A DNA stretch of 64,000 bases from Candidatus Poseidoniaceae archaeon (GTDB lineage: Archaea; Thermoplasmatota; Poseidoniia; Poseidoniales; Poseidoniaceae): the NCBI GenBank assembly GCA_030747695.1, contig JASLKG010000009.1, positions 62,001-126,000 of the forward strand, given 5' to 3'. Below, piece by piece: positions 1 to 10,100 of the stretch (position 1 is the first letter of the stretch; the number at the start of each line of letters is the position of its first letter). Under the pieces are notes generated by a model, which did no database searches, was not told the origin of the DNA, and was given only the letters and a program-made list of their open reading frames with translations. Both the position numbers and the translations under genes were made by a program.

Positions 1-1014
1 CACATTTGCTTCTTCAAGTGCTTTAGTTGCAAACTCAACATCATCCATACCAGTTTCAGTAATATCTGCAAGTATGTAGAAAGCCCCTTCGGGTTTAGGC
101 GCATTAATTCCCGGGATTTCTTCTAATAATTTATGAAATACTTCTCGGCGTTCAGCGAATTCTTCATAGAAACTTTTAGGCTCATCTTCTAATCCAAGAG
201 CTACTGAGCCAGCACCCATTAGGAATGTAGGTACGTGACTTGCCGCACTTGCTTGGCAAGTTTTGACAGCTTCCATTACGTGTGATGGCGCAGTAATCCA
301 CCCAAGCCTCCAACCTGTCATTGCCCAAATTTTAGACCATCCTCCTATTGTGATAGTTCTTCCACTTCCTCCAGGCAATGTTTCAGGCGAAACATAAGAA
401 TAATCAGTATAAACCAAATCTGCATAAATCATATCATCAAAAATCCAAAAGTCATATTCTTCAGCTAATGCAGTAATTTGGGCAACTTCTTCAGGGTAAT
501 AAACAGCACCAGTTGGATTGTTTGGAGAATTAATGATAACAGCCTTCGTCCGATTGGTAATTGCAGACCTCAAAGCACCAATATCTGGATGGTAATTTTC
601 TCTTTTTACAGGAACATGTACGGGAACGGCTCCAACCAATTTCAACATTCCATCATATGAAGGCCATGCTGGCGCTAGCAACAAAACCTCATCTCCGGGA
701 TTTAAGCAACTCATCATAGCATACAACAACGCTTGTTTACAACCCGGGCTAACCACAACATCATTGTGATCAACATCTAAACCATATTTTGCTAAATGAG
801 TAGCAACTGATTGACAAATCTCTTCACTACCTTGACTACGCGTATAGCCATGTTCTCCCTTTTCAAGTGCTGCTTTAGCTGCTTCTACCACTACATCGGG
901 CGTTCTGAAATCCGGTTGTCCAACTGTAAAACGAACAGTACCTTCGGGAGGAGGAGTTAGGAAAGCCGCAAAACCGCGCCCAACACTTCCAACATTATCG
1001 TTTAGAGTTGGCAT
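1..1014 (-). CDS. Class I/II pyridoxal-phosphate aminotransferase, C-terminus cut by window edge
   Basis: The reverse strand reads open from an ATG at 1014 to the window edge, giving 338 codons of a fold-type I aminotransferase (full members are about 380-400 residues, so roughly 50 are missing). Visible motifs are SPGCKQALLYA (cofactor phosphate-binding region), NSPNNPTG (substrate carboxylate loop), FDDMIYADL, and GGWSKIWAMTGWRLGW with the Schiff-base lysine at residue 228. This matches the aspartate/aromatic aminotransferase-like group, which exchanges amino groups between an amino acid and 2-oxoglutarate in the cytoplasm. The substrate cannot be told from sequence alone. A tRNA-Cys lies just upstream on the same strand. 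Family assignment is firm; specificity is open. Confidence 0.93.
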   Translation of the reverse strand, partial: MPTLNDNVGSVGRGFAAFLTPPPEGTVRFTVGQPDFRTPDVVVEAAKAALEKGEHGYTRSQGSEEICQSVATHLAKYGLDVDHNDVVVSPGCKQALLYAMMSCLNPGDEVLLLAPAWPSYDGMLKLVGAVPVHVPVKRENYHPDIGALRSAITNRTKAVIINSPNNPTGAVYYPEEVAQITALAEEYDFWIFDDMIYADLVYTDYSYVSPETLPGGSGRTITIGGWSKIWAMTGWRLGWITAPSHVMEAVKTCQASAASHVPTFLMGAGSVALGLEDEPKSFYEEFAERREVFHKLLEEIPGINAPKPEGAFYILADITETGMDDVEFATKALEEANV

Positions 1015-1100
1015 GAAATAATCCCCCGCTTCAGAAATGTGGTCTGACTGATATTATGGGCCTGTACGATGGGCACTATCAACAATGCGCGTGTAGTGTT

Positions 1101-1174
1101 TGGAGCACAGGCTGGGATTTGAACCCAGGTAAGAGGATTTGCAATCCCCGACATAGCCGCTCTGACACCCGTGC
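1101..1174 (-). tRNA. tRNA-Cys (GCA)
   Basis: The reverse strand folds as a cloverleaf. The acceptor arms GCACGGG and CCTGTGC pair with one G-T. The anticodon stem GGGGA/TCCTC encloses loop TTGCAAA with anticodon GCA. The T-arm is CTGGG-TTCAAAT-CCCAG. The discriminator base is T, followed by a genomically encoded CCA at 1101-1103. No intron is seen. Confidence 0.93.
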
Positions 1175-1248
1175 AGCACCCAGCCCATCATTCAGTTGTA
1201 TTTCAACGCGCCTCATCGTTCAATAACCGGATGCCTTACGCCTAATTT

Positions 1249-1992
1249 GTGGAATTCCCGTACTATGTTCTAGGCATCCATCCTCACCTCTTGTTTGAGG
1301 TCATGGGATATGTTGTAGGGCTTGCTTTAGTAATGCGCGAAAAGAAAAAACACGGCGATACGGTAAACGATGAACAAAGAGCTTGGTTAATTTTTGCCGC
1401 CCTTATAGGAGCATTAGTTGGCGCCCGCCTTCTTGCATTAATAGAACATTTAGATGAATTCCCAGATTCAGACGTGCCAATAATTTTGTTTGGTGGAAAA
1501 ACAATTGTTGGAGGATTGCTTGGAGGAACTGCAGGAATCGAAATAACTAAGAAAATTTTGAAAATTTCAGAGAGAACAGGAGACGTTTATGTTACGCCTC
1601 TTGTATATTCAATGGCAATTGGTAGACTTGGTTGCTTCTTTACAGGACTAGATGATGCAACATACGGATTTCATACAGATTTACCTTGGGGCGTAGATTT
1701 TGGAGATGGAGCGAGACACCCTACGCAATTGTATGGAATTATAGCATTATTTTGTATGTTAACATACCTAAATACCAGAGAAAGAGAAGTTGCAGGAAAG
1801 CGCTTCCAAGTTTTTATGATATTATATTTGACATGGAGATTACTAATTGATTTCGTGAAAGATACAACTACTGTTGAACTTCTAATGATAAGCCCTATTC
1901 AGTGGGCATGTGTAATCGGATTAGTCTATTTCTTCACATGGGGCGCACCGGGTGAACCTCTAAAGGCAGAAACGATAGGCGAAGAATCATGA
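1249..1992 (+). CDS. Lgt-like prolipoprotein diacylglyceryl transferase family membrane protein
   Basis: This 247-residue polytopic membrane protein has the hallmarks of the Lgt family: a central GGKTIVGGLLGG segment, then AIGRLGCFFTG corresponding to the Lgt signature region, and RHPTQLYGI. Bacterial Lgt moves a diacylglyceryl group from phosphatidylglycerol to the lipobox cysteine of preprolipoproteins; an archaeal homologue would have to use an archaeol phospholipid. Two proteins in this window carry lipobox signal peptides (genes at 32450 and ending at 57650), so substrates exist. GTG at 1249 is the only plausible start because an in-frame TAA lies six bases upstream. The gene overlaps the next one by ATGA. 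Family call is good; activity on archaeal lipids is inference. Confidence 0.85.
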   Translation: MEFPYYVLGIHPHLLFEVMGYVVGLALVMREKKKHGDTVNDEQRAWLIFAALIGALVGARLLALIEHLDEFPDSDVPIILFGGKTIVGGLLGGTAGIEITKKILKISERTGDVYVTPLVYSMAIGRLGCFFTGLDDATYGFHTDLPWGVDFGDGARHPTQLYGIIALFCMLTYLNTREREVAGKRFQVFMILYLTWRLLIDFVKDTTTVELLMISPIQWACVIGLVYFFTWGAPGEPLKAETIGEES

Positions 1993-3473
1993 GCGGCCGT
2001 GTTCGGGATTATCTATTCTATGATACGGCGATTAGTGTGTGCTCTTCCTGCCTCCGTAGAAACGAGGGAAAGATCATAATTCAAGATGACAACGTCTACA
2101 TGGATAAGTTATGCTATTCATGTGGTAAAAGAGAAAAGGTTCTGATCAGCGATGATGTGGAATATTATCGGCGGTGTAGAGAAGTATATGTTAAACCAAG
2201 TGAAATGCCAGAGAAGTGGAACACTCCTATGAAATATGGTTGCCCATATGATTGCGGACTTTGCCCAAGTCATGAACAACACTCATGTCTAACTTTAATT
2301 GAAGTTACAGATCATTGTAATTTACAATGTCCAATTTGTTATGCAGACAGCGGCCCAGACCGAAAAGAAGACTATCGCAGCTTAGATCACATTATTCAGA
2401 TGCTTGATGCTGTGGTTGAAAATGAATTGGAACCAGATGTAATACAAATTAGTGGAGGAGAGCCAACATTACACCCAGATTTCTTTGCAATACTTGATGC
2501 TGTAAGGGAAAGACCAGTTCAACATTTGATGGTAAATACGAATGGTATAAGAATAGCAAATGATCCAGAATTTACAGAAAAACTAGCAGATTATGCGCCA
2601 GGATTTGAGATTTATTTACAATTTGATAGTTTGCATAAAGAACCATTAATGCGTTTACGAGGTGCTGATTTAAGAGAAATTAGACGTAAAGCAATAGAAA
2701 ATCTGGAAGCGCATAATATATCCACAACACTCGTAGTCACATTACAGAAAGGCCTCAATGAACATGAAATCGGAGAAATCATAGAATTTGCATTGTCTAA
2801 GAGCTGTATAAGAGGAGTTACATTCCAGCCAATCCAAGAAGCAGGTCGCCACGAAGATTACGATGTATCGAAAGACAGACTTACACTCTCAGAAGTTAGA
2901 AGAATGATTGGAGAACAATCCCCAACATTCGAAGTAGATGATATGTTGCCAGTGCCCTGTCACCCAGACTCCATAGCAATGGCATATGCACTGAGAATGG
3001 GCGGAACAACACTTCCTATCACTAGGCATATTGGTGACGAAACCCTTCTTGCAGGTCCGCGTTCAACAATCCAATTTGAGCAAGATCAAGTACTCAGGGA
3101 AAAGGTGCTGGGCCTACTTTCAACTGCACATAGCCCCGGATCTGCATCACATAGTTTGGCCCAATTGTTATGCTGTTTACCCGAATTAGAAGTACCAGAA
3201 TCATTTTCTTATGATAACGTTTTCAGAATAATAATAATGGATTTTATCGATGCTCATTCTTTTGATTTACGCAGCATAAAGAAAACTTGTGTGCACATAG
3301 TAAGTCCAGATTTGAGATTAATTCCATTTGATACATACAATATGTTTTACCGAGGCGAATTAGAAAAAACAGTCCTTGAACCAATACGTAGAGAGTTGGG
3401 GTTAGCGGGGATGGCTCTATTAACATCGGAGGAAAGGAAAGAACTGCAGCAGAGGTTGCCAATGGCGGAGTGA
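1989..3473 (+). CDS. Radical SAM protein of the tetraether synthase (Tes/MJ0619-like) family
   Basis: This 494-residue protein has the radical SAM motif CNLQCPIC (Cys110, Cys114, Cys117) and the SAM-binding SGGEPTLHP near 155. An N-terminal Cys-rich part includes CSSC at 18-21, LCYSC at 42-45 and GCPYDCGLCPSH at 84-95. That layout, with GCP-DCGLCP-H just before the radical SAM domain, is characteristic of the MJ0619 family, whose archaeal members include Tes, which joins two archaeol chains into membrane-spanning tetraethers. The C-terminal part (FRIIIMDFIDAHSFDL, then CVHIVSPDLRLIPFDTYN) also fits. Bacterial homologues do other radical chemistry and MJ0619 was once called a pterin methylase, so Tes activity is inferred. 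It overlaps the Lgt-like gene and the following membrane protein by 4 bp, implying one transcript. Confidence 0.8.
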   Translation: MSGRVRDYLFYDTAISVCSSCLRRNEGKIIIQDDNVYMDKLCYSCGKREKVLISDDVEYYRRCREVYVKPSEMPEKWNTPMKYGCPYDCGLCPSHEQHSCLTLIEVTDHCNLQCPICYADSGPDRKEDYRSLDHIIQMLDAVVENELEPDVIQISGGEPTLHPDFFAILDAVRERPVQHLMVNTNGIRIANDPEFTEKLADYAPGFEIYLQFDSLHKEPLMRLRGADLREIRRKAIENLEAHNISTTLVVTLQKGLNEHEIGEIIEFALSKSCIRGVTFQPIQEAGRHEDYDVSKDRLTLSEVRRMIGEQSPTFEVDDMLPVPCHPDSIAMAYALRMGGTTLPITRHIGDETLLAGPRSTIQFEQDQVLREKVLGLLSTAHSPGSASHSLAQLLCCLPELEVPESFSYDNVFRIIIMDFIDAHSFDLRSIKKTCVHIVSPDLRLIPFDTYNMFYRGELEKTVLEPIRRELGLAGMALLTSEERKELQQRLPMAE

Positions 3474-4348
3474 ATCAAATGGATGAGCAACAACAAAATC
3501 TCGAAACAACTCCTCCTCCTTCAATTGAGATTAGCACTCAACCCTCTACATTTACAGGAACACCACAATTGCTAGGGGAAACACAATTCAATACTCAATC
3601 ACCAGTGGGCGAAATCCCGCTTGACACCAATATTACCTATCAAATGGGGCCAGATGGACAATTGATTGCCGTCCAAAAACCACCATTTTCATGGAAACAA
3701 TTTTTCATAGCTTCTGGAGTGCCAATATTGCTTTTATTAGTGCCGCTAATTCTTACAGGAGCAACAAATCCGGGATATTATGATGATTGGGACACAGAGA
3801 AAGTTGAGTTAATTCAACAGGAAAATACTACCTCGTATGTTGGCAGTTTTGAGTTAGGCGAGGATAGAGAACTTGAGTGGATTAATGCGGATGTATTACA
3901 AGAACAAGAAGATCCTGAATGTTTAGGTCAGTACAATGGTTGTTGGTATAACTCTCAAGAAACAAATTATGGTTTCAGAATCGATTACGAAAAGTGTCAA
4001 TGGCCCGAGGGAGGAGGCGAATCTGATTGTACCATCACCGAAGGAGTTGGCAAATGGTTTTCTCAGAATGGCACAGCAGTTTTTGATAATGGAGAAAATC
4101 CTGCAGAAATCAATTTTTACTTTGAAACCCAAGATCTTACAATAAGCGAACAAAGAGATACAGCAGATTTCTTTGGAGCAATTCTAATGGCTGCATGCTG
4201 GATTGTACCTATTGTTGGATTAATTTTCACAATTGTTGGTTTCGCATCAGGCAGAACTGGCATGGGAGTTGGCGGTGTTACGGGATTAGCACTCTATCCA
4301 TTTGTTGCCTTCTTTGGGTGTATCGCGTTGCTCGACAACGGTTGGTGA
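3470..4348 (+). CDS. Conserved membrane protein, three TM segments, function unknown
   Basis: I do not recognise the family of this 292-residue protein. It has a Gln/Thr/Pro-rich N-terminal 70 residues, a hydrophobic helix at about 76-97, a soluble extracytoplasmic-looking part with four or more cysteines (PECLGQYNGCWY, EKCQW, SDCTITEG) and two hydrophobic segments at about 229-252 and 262-285. The start is GTG at 3470 overlapping the TGA of the radical SAM gene, or ATG at 3479. Its coupling to the Lgt-like and Tes-like genes suggests a role at the membrane, but this is context only. The lumenal cysteine pairs may be disulfides. Confidence 0.7.
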   Translation: MNQMDEQQQNLETTPPPSIEISTQPSTFTGTPQLLGETQFNTQSPVGEIPLDTNITYQMGPDGQLIAVQKPPFSWKQFFIASGVPILLLLVPLILTGATNPGYYDDWDTEKVELIQQENTTSYVGSFELGEDRELEWINADVLQEQEDPECLGQYNGCWYNSQETNYGFRIDYEKCQWPEGGGESDCTITEGVGKWFSQNGTAVFDNGENPAEINFYFETQDLTISEQRDTADFFGAILMAACWIVPIVGLIFTIVGFASGRTGMGVGGVTGLALYPFVAFFGCIALLDNGW

Positions 4349-4360
4349 TTGTTCAATTGA

Positions 4361-4897
4361 GTGAATAAGATGCCGATAGTAAATAGCGCAGGACCTGATT
4401 GGCAACCAACCTCTGGATATTATGATTGTAGATTTGCAGTATTGCGTGAGCCTCTAGGATTCTCTAGAGGTGCAGAAATCTTAGCTGATGATTACGAAGC
4501 ATTGCATTCTTGGATTGAAATTGATGGCATGACCGTTGCTGTTGGTAGAGCGCATCTAATCCCTTTAGACAGTGATGGATCTCAAGCAGACCATGCAGGG
4601 CCAGGCGCTGTAAAATGTCCTGCATTTGGTCCACTATTAGGTTCAGAAAACCGCCCTGCAATCCAAATAAGACAAATGGGAACTTTGCCAGACTATCAAA
4701 GAAAGGGATTAGCTGCGAAAGTATTAGCAGAACTTGAGGAAAAAAGCGTTGAAACATTTGGTGCAATTGTTGGTTTATTGCAAGCAAGAGAACATGCAAT
4801 TCCTTTTTACAAAAGCCAAGGATGGGAAATTATAGACGAACCATATGATGTCGGAATAATTGGCCCCCACCGTTCAATGAAGAAACAATTGCATTGA
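4361..4897 (+). CDS. GNAT family N-acetyltransferase
   Basis: The 178-residue protein carries the GNAT core. A beta-strand IQIRQMGTLPDYQRKGLAAKVLAELE near residues 105-130 contains the acetyl-CoA pyrophosphate-binding R-x-x-G-x-A loop (QRKGLA). It is followed by AIPFYKSQGWEIID, the usual C-terminal FY--GW element. The likely reaction is acetyl transfer from acetyl-CoA to an amine; the substrate is unknown. Start is GTG 4361 or ATG 4370. It lies 12 bp after the membrane protein gene and probably ends the operon beginning at 1249; a hairpin follows at 4948. Confidence 0.85.
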   Translation: MNKMPIVNSAGPDWQPTSGYYDCRFAVLREPLGFSRGAEILADDYEALHSWIEIDGMTVAVGRAHLIPLDSDGSQADHAGPGAVKCPAFGPLLGSENRPAIQIRQMGTLPDYQRKGLAAKVLAELEEKSVETFGAIVGLLQAREHAIPFYKSQGWEIIDEPYDVGIIGPHRSMKKQLH

Positions 4898-4947
4898 ATC
4901 ATCTAATCGCGCTGTTCAAATATGACAAGTCCCGCTCACATTGGTAG

Positions 4948-4966
4948 AGGGAACATTGGGTTCCCT
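4948..4966 (+). repeat. Hairpin AGGGAAC-ATTGG-GTTCCCT
   Basis: A perfect 7-bp stem with a 5-nt loop lies 50 bp after the GNAT stop codon. It has no T-run after it, so it is not a classical intrinsic terminator. It resembles the hairpin at 5187-5205 in arm length, loop length and GAAC/GTTC inner arm. Confidence 0.5.
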
Positions 4967-5160
4967 ATGAATGCCCGTGAAAAACGATGAGAACGGAGGA
5001 ACTGGAAAACAATAGTAGCAAGGGGACAAAACATTGCACTGGGAGACAAAACCCAGACAATAATGTGCAAGAAAACAGCACATTTTTAACCCTTGAAACC
5101 AGTTTGATTTTAGGTCAGACCCAGCGCAAGCTCCGCTCAACTCCCGAATTATGTGTGCTG

Positions 5161-5177
5161 ACTAGTTCAGCACTAGT
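5161..5177 (+). repeat. Inverted repeat ACTAGT-TCAGC-ACTAGT
   Basis: Two copies of the self-complementary hexamer ACTAGT are separated by 5 nt, about 50-70 bp before the ATG at 5229. They can form a 6-bp hairpin in RNA or serve as a paired protein-binding site in DNA; which, if either, is unknown. Confidence 0.35.
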
Positions 5178-5186
5178 TTCGGAAAG

Positions 5187-5205
5187 AGAGAACAGCGGGT
5201 TCTCT
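5187..5205 (+). promoter_or_regulatory. Leader hairpin AGAGAAC-AGCGG-GTTCTCT before the Asp-rich secreted protein
   Basis: A perfect 7-bp stem with a 5-nt loop ends 23 nt before the ATG at 5229 and 15 nt before the GGAGAG ribosome-binding site. It may stabilise a highly expressed mRNA or affect initiation. It has the same geometry as the hairpin at 4948-4966. Confidence 0.4.
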
Positions 5206-5220
5206 ATCTTTAGATAAAAC

Positions 5221-5226
5221 AGGAGA
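5221..5226 (+). promoter_or_regulatory. Shine-Dalgarno GGAGAG for the gene at 5229
   Basis: GGAGAG lies two bases before the ATG at 5229 and eight before the in-frame ATG at 5235. The spacing fits the second ATG (MNKKIVSML) better, so translation may begin there; either start leaves the signal peptide intact. Confidence 0.5.
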
Positions 5227-5228
5227 GA

Positions 5229-6965
<1,737 letters not shown>

Positions 6966-7024
6966 AATACCATTTGTAGAAACAAGTTGTTCTAACACCC
7001 GTCCTGTGACGGTTCGGGGGTTTT

Positions 7025-7063
7025 GATTCCAGCGGGGGTTCGCCCCCTCTGGAATCTTTTTTC
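7025..7063 (+). terminator. Intrinsic terminator after the Asp-rich secreted protein
   Basis: GATTCCAG pairs with CTGGAATC, and inside it GGGGG pairs with CCCCC around a TTCG tetraloop, with a single unpaired T. A run of six T follows, then more T-rich sequence to 7080. An additional small stem CCGTC-CTGT-GACGG lies just upstream near 7000. This is a textbook stem plus U-tract and isolates the 5229 gene from the giant gene. Confidence 0.88.
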
Positions 7064-7185
7064 TTTCATTTTTTTATTATGTCGAACAGTGATACGCGAA
7101 GCCTTTGATGATACTAGTTTGCACATCCGCGTAGCGCTCTTGATATACTCGGCGCCAGTCACGAGATAATTCCGGAGCGATCGTT

Positions 7186-10100
7186 ATGTCCCCAAACAGA
7201 CAATATATGCAGAAATTCGAAAGCAGACGCAAATCCACATTATCAGTGGGAATCGTTTTGCTAATGATTACAAGTACTTGGTTAGCAATGGTAGCAGAGC
7301 TAAATAATAGCGATCAATTAAACACAAAATTAGTTGATGGAACACCACTGTCTACTAGTGAAGCACAATCAACAGATCAAGGCGGTCAAGGAGAATGGAA
7401 TGGAGGAATGAGTTCACAATATGGACTTGAACTTCACGATGCTTTGTGGGACATGGCATGGGCAGATCCAGGAGTTCAATACGGATATGTCGCAGATCTC
7501 TCGGTTTTACAACTTGATACAGGATACGGCCCTCTACTGGAAGAATCCAAAGCCGATGATCACGACAACGATGGAATCGATGATTTGAACGATTTAGACG
7601 ACGATAATGATGGAATATACGATTTATTAGAAAGGTTTGATGGCTGTATAGGAACAGATCCATATGATCATGACAACGATGGTATCGAAGATAGTCTAGA
7701 TTGGGATGATGACAATGACGGCATATTGGAAGGTCCAATTGATTATGCAGCACTTGAAGGCATGGGATTAGATCCTAGAAATGTATCCATGCATCGTTAT
7801 GTAACTTCATCAACAATACACCCTCTTACTGGTACCTCAGTAGGTGCCTTTTACCGAGCAGATCAACTTCCGTTCGACCATGATAATGATGGCGTTCCAG
7901 ATGAAGACTCAGATGGTTCAGGAGCAGGCCGATATGATGAGGATGACGATAACGACGGACGTATAGATCAATTCCGCTGGCCTTGTGATAATGATAATGA
8001 TGGAGCTCAAGATTATTTTGACAATGATGATGATAACGATGGAGTAAACGACTGGTCAGATTCAGCCCCATATGACTCTTCAATATCAACTCAGATGAGT
8101 ACTAGTGGGAATATGTATGATGCATATAGAGCATGGTCATTTAATGAGTATAGAACATATTCAGCTGGAGTAAATTTCGTGACTGCTGAAGCTAATAGAG
8201 TGGATGCAAACGATGCATTTGATTGGCAAGGGGGAGACACCGGAGATGGTAGAACAGGAACGCCTGCCTTCACAACAATAGTAGACGGAGATTTAGATGG
8301 TGATGGCATTCCAAATTTCATAGATCCAGATAATGACAATGATGATACTCCAGATAGTGCAGATACTGATGATGACAATGACGGACTACTAGACATGTAT
8401 GATCCTGATGATGATAACGATGGAATAGTCGATGTGTGTTGGAATATTGATATTAACGAAGATGGATTGAATGATTACACAGGACTTAATTCAACTCCTT
8501 ATCAAAAACCAGGCGTAGATGCAGATGAAGATGGCGTAATTGATTGCGAAATGGATTATGATGCAGATTTAGACGATGACAGATTCCGTGCAATAGATCA
8601 AAATTACAATGCTATATGGGATTGGTTAGATCCAGAAATGGGAGGTAGTGCAACCCCAGATGATGCAGTTAACACTCAATTTAATGCATTAGATTTCGCA
8701 TACGATCTCGACGATGATCAAATAGAGAATGAAAACGACTCATTCCCATTAGACAAAAATTCAGAACCTTGGATGTCTACGTGTGAATCACTTTCTAACC
8801 CAAACCCTACAAATCCAGATCCGCGCTGTATGACAAGAAGGGCATCATATGCTCAATTCAATGACTGGGATGGCGATGGAATTTCAAATTGGGACGATAT
8901 AGATGATGACGGAGATGGAATAATCGACATGTTAGATATCGATTGGGATTGTGATTTTGATAACGATGCAATACTTCACACAATTAATGGATCAAGATAT
9001 CGCGACGATGGCCCTAATGATTTAGACTCAGATATAGATGGAGACGGACTCTCAAATGATATTGACTGGGATGATGATAATGATGGATTGACAGATTTGT
9101 ACGATCCAGATGATGGTAATTGTGGAGTTGTAGATTATGATGCAACAGACAGTTTCTATCGCACATACTACCCAGTTGACGATGGAGGGGCATTAGACGG
9201 CTCATTAGATGCTCAAGATTATGGCAACAATTATGATAACTACTGGAATTTAATTTGGGGCGCAAACCCATTCAAATCATCTATGGTACTAAACTACAAT
9301 GGATTTGACTCATCAACAAACCCCCCTACTAGTGGCAATATACCTGAATTCTATTGGTTTATGTTCGCTAGATGGTCTGCATATAATGGCGGAAACGAAT
9401 GGGATGTAGATGCGGACGGAGATTCGCTAATCAATGGCTTAGATACAGACCAGGATGCTGATGGACTTCCAGATTGGTGGGATCAGGACGAAGGAAACGA
9501 CGGCCTATTGGACGTAGACGATCCAAAAATGGGAGGCTCTATTGATTATTCACAATGTGGATGGACAGTCGGCAATCTGGGAACAGGATTTACCTGTGGA
9601 TATTCTTATGCTGTTGCATATCATATGCCATTGACAGGTGTAAATGCACAATTCGGATCCCCATATTCAACACGTGCAGACAGTGTCATCGATCAAGGAA
9701 ATTTCAATGGCAACCAGAATTATGCATGTACTTCAGGAGCCCAAGGAGGATGTTGGCACTATGATTTTGGTGGCGATGGCTCTTCTGATAGTGCAATATC
9801 GTTCCAACAAATGCAGAATAATCGAGATGCATATTTGACATGGATTGGCCTTTTGACAGGCGTCTGGCAATGGAATGCAGATACAGGAACAGAGGTAGGC
9901 TTCCCCGATGAATTGGGAGCTGATTTAATCAAGAACCATTTAGATGGAGACATAGAGGGAGATTTTACAAACAATACTGTTGATTTGGATGATGATTATG
10001 ATGCCATTTATGATTGGAATGATGTAGATGACGACAACGATGGAATCTGGGACTTTTTCGAAATAGATACAAATGACGACCTTGATGATGACGCAAATCA

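Larger units (their letters stand above)
4898..5228 (+). other. 331-bp gene-free stretch, probable leader of the Asp-rich secreted protein
   Basis: I see no convincing gene here; the 76-codon frame at 4987-5217 lacks recognisable composition. The stretch holds three short hairpins (4948-4966, 5161-5177, 5187-5205), a TATA-like TTTTTAA near 5092, and GGAGAG just before the ATG at 5229. The most likely content is the end of the upstream operon followed by promoter and a structured 5' leader. The exact transcription start cannot be placed by eye. Confidence 0.4.

Noticed and set aside
4987..5217. 76-codon open frame upstream of the Asp-rich secreted protein
   Set aside because: Composition is not protein-like, there is no SD or TATA at usual spacing, and it runs through two hairpins; better explained as leader sequence.
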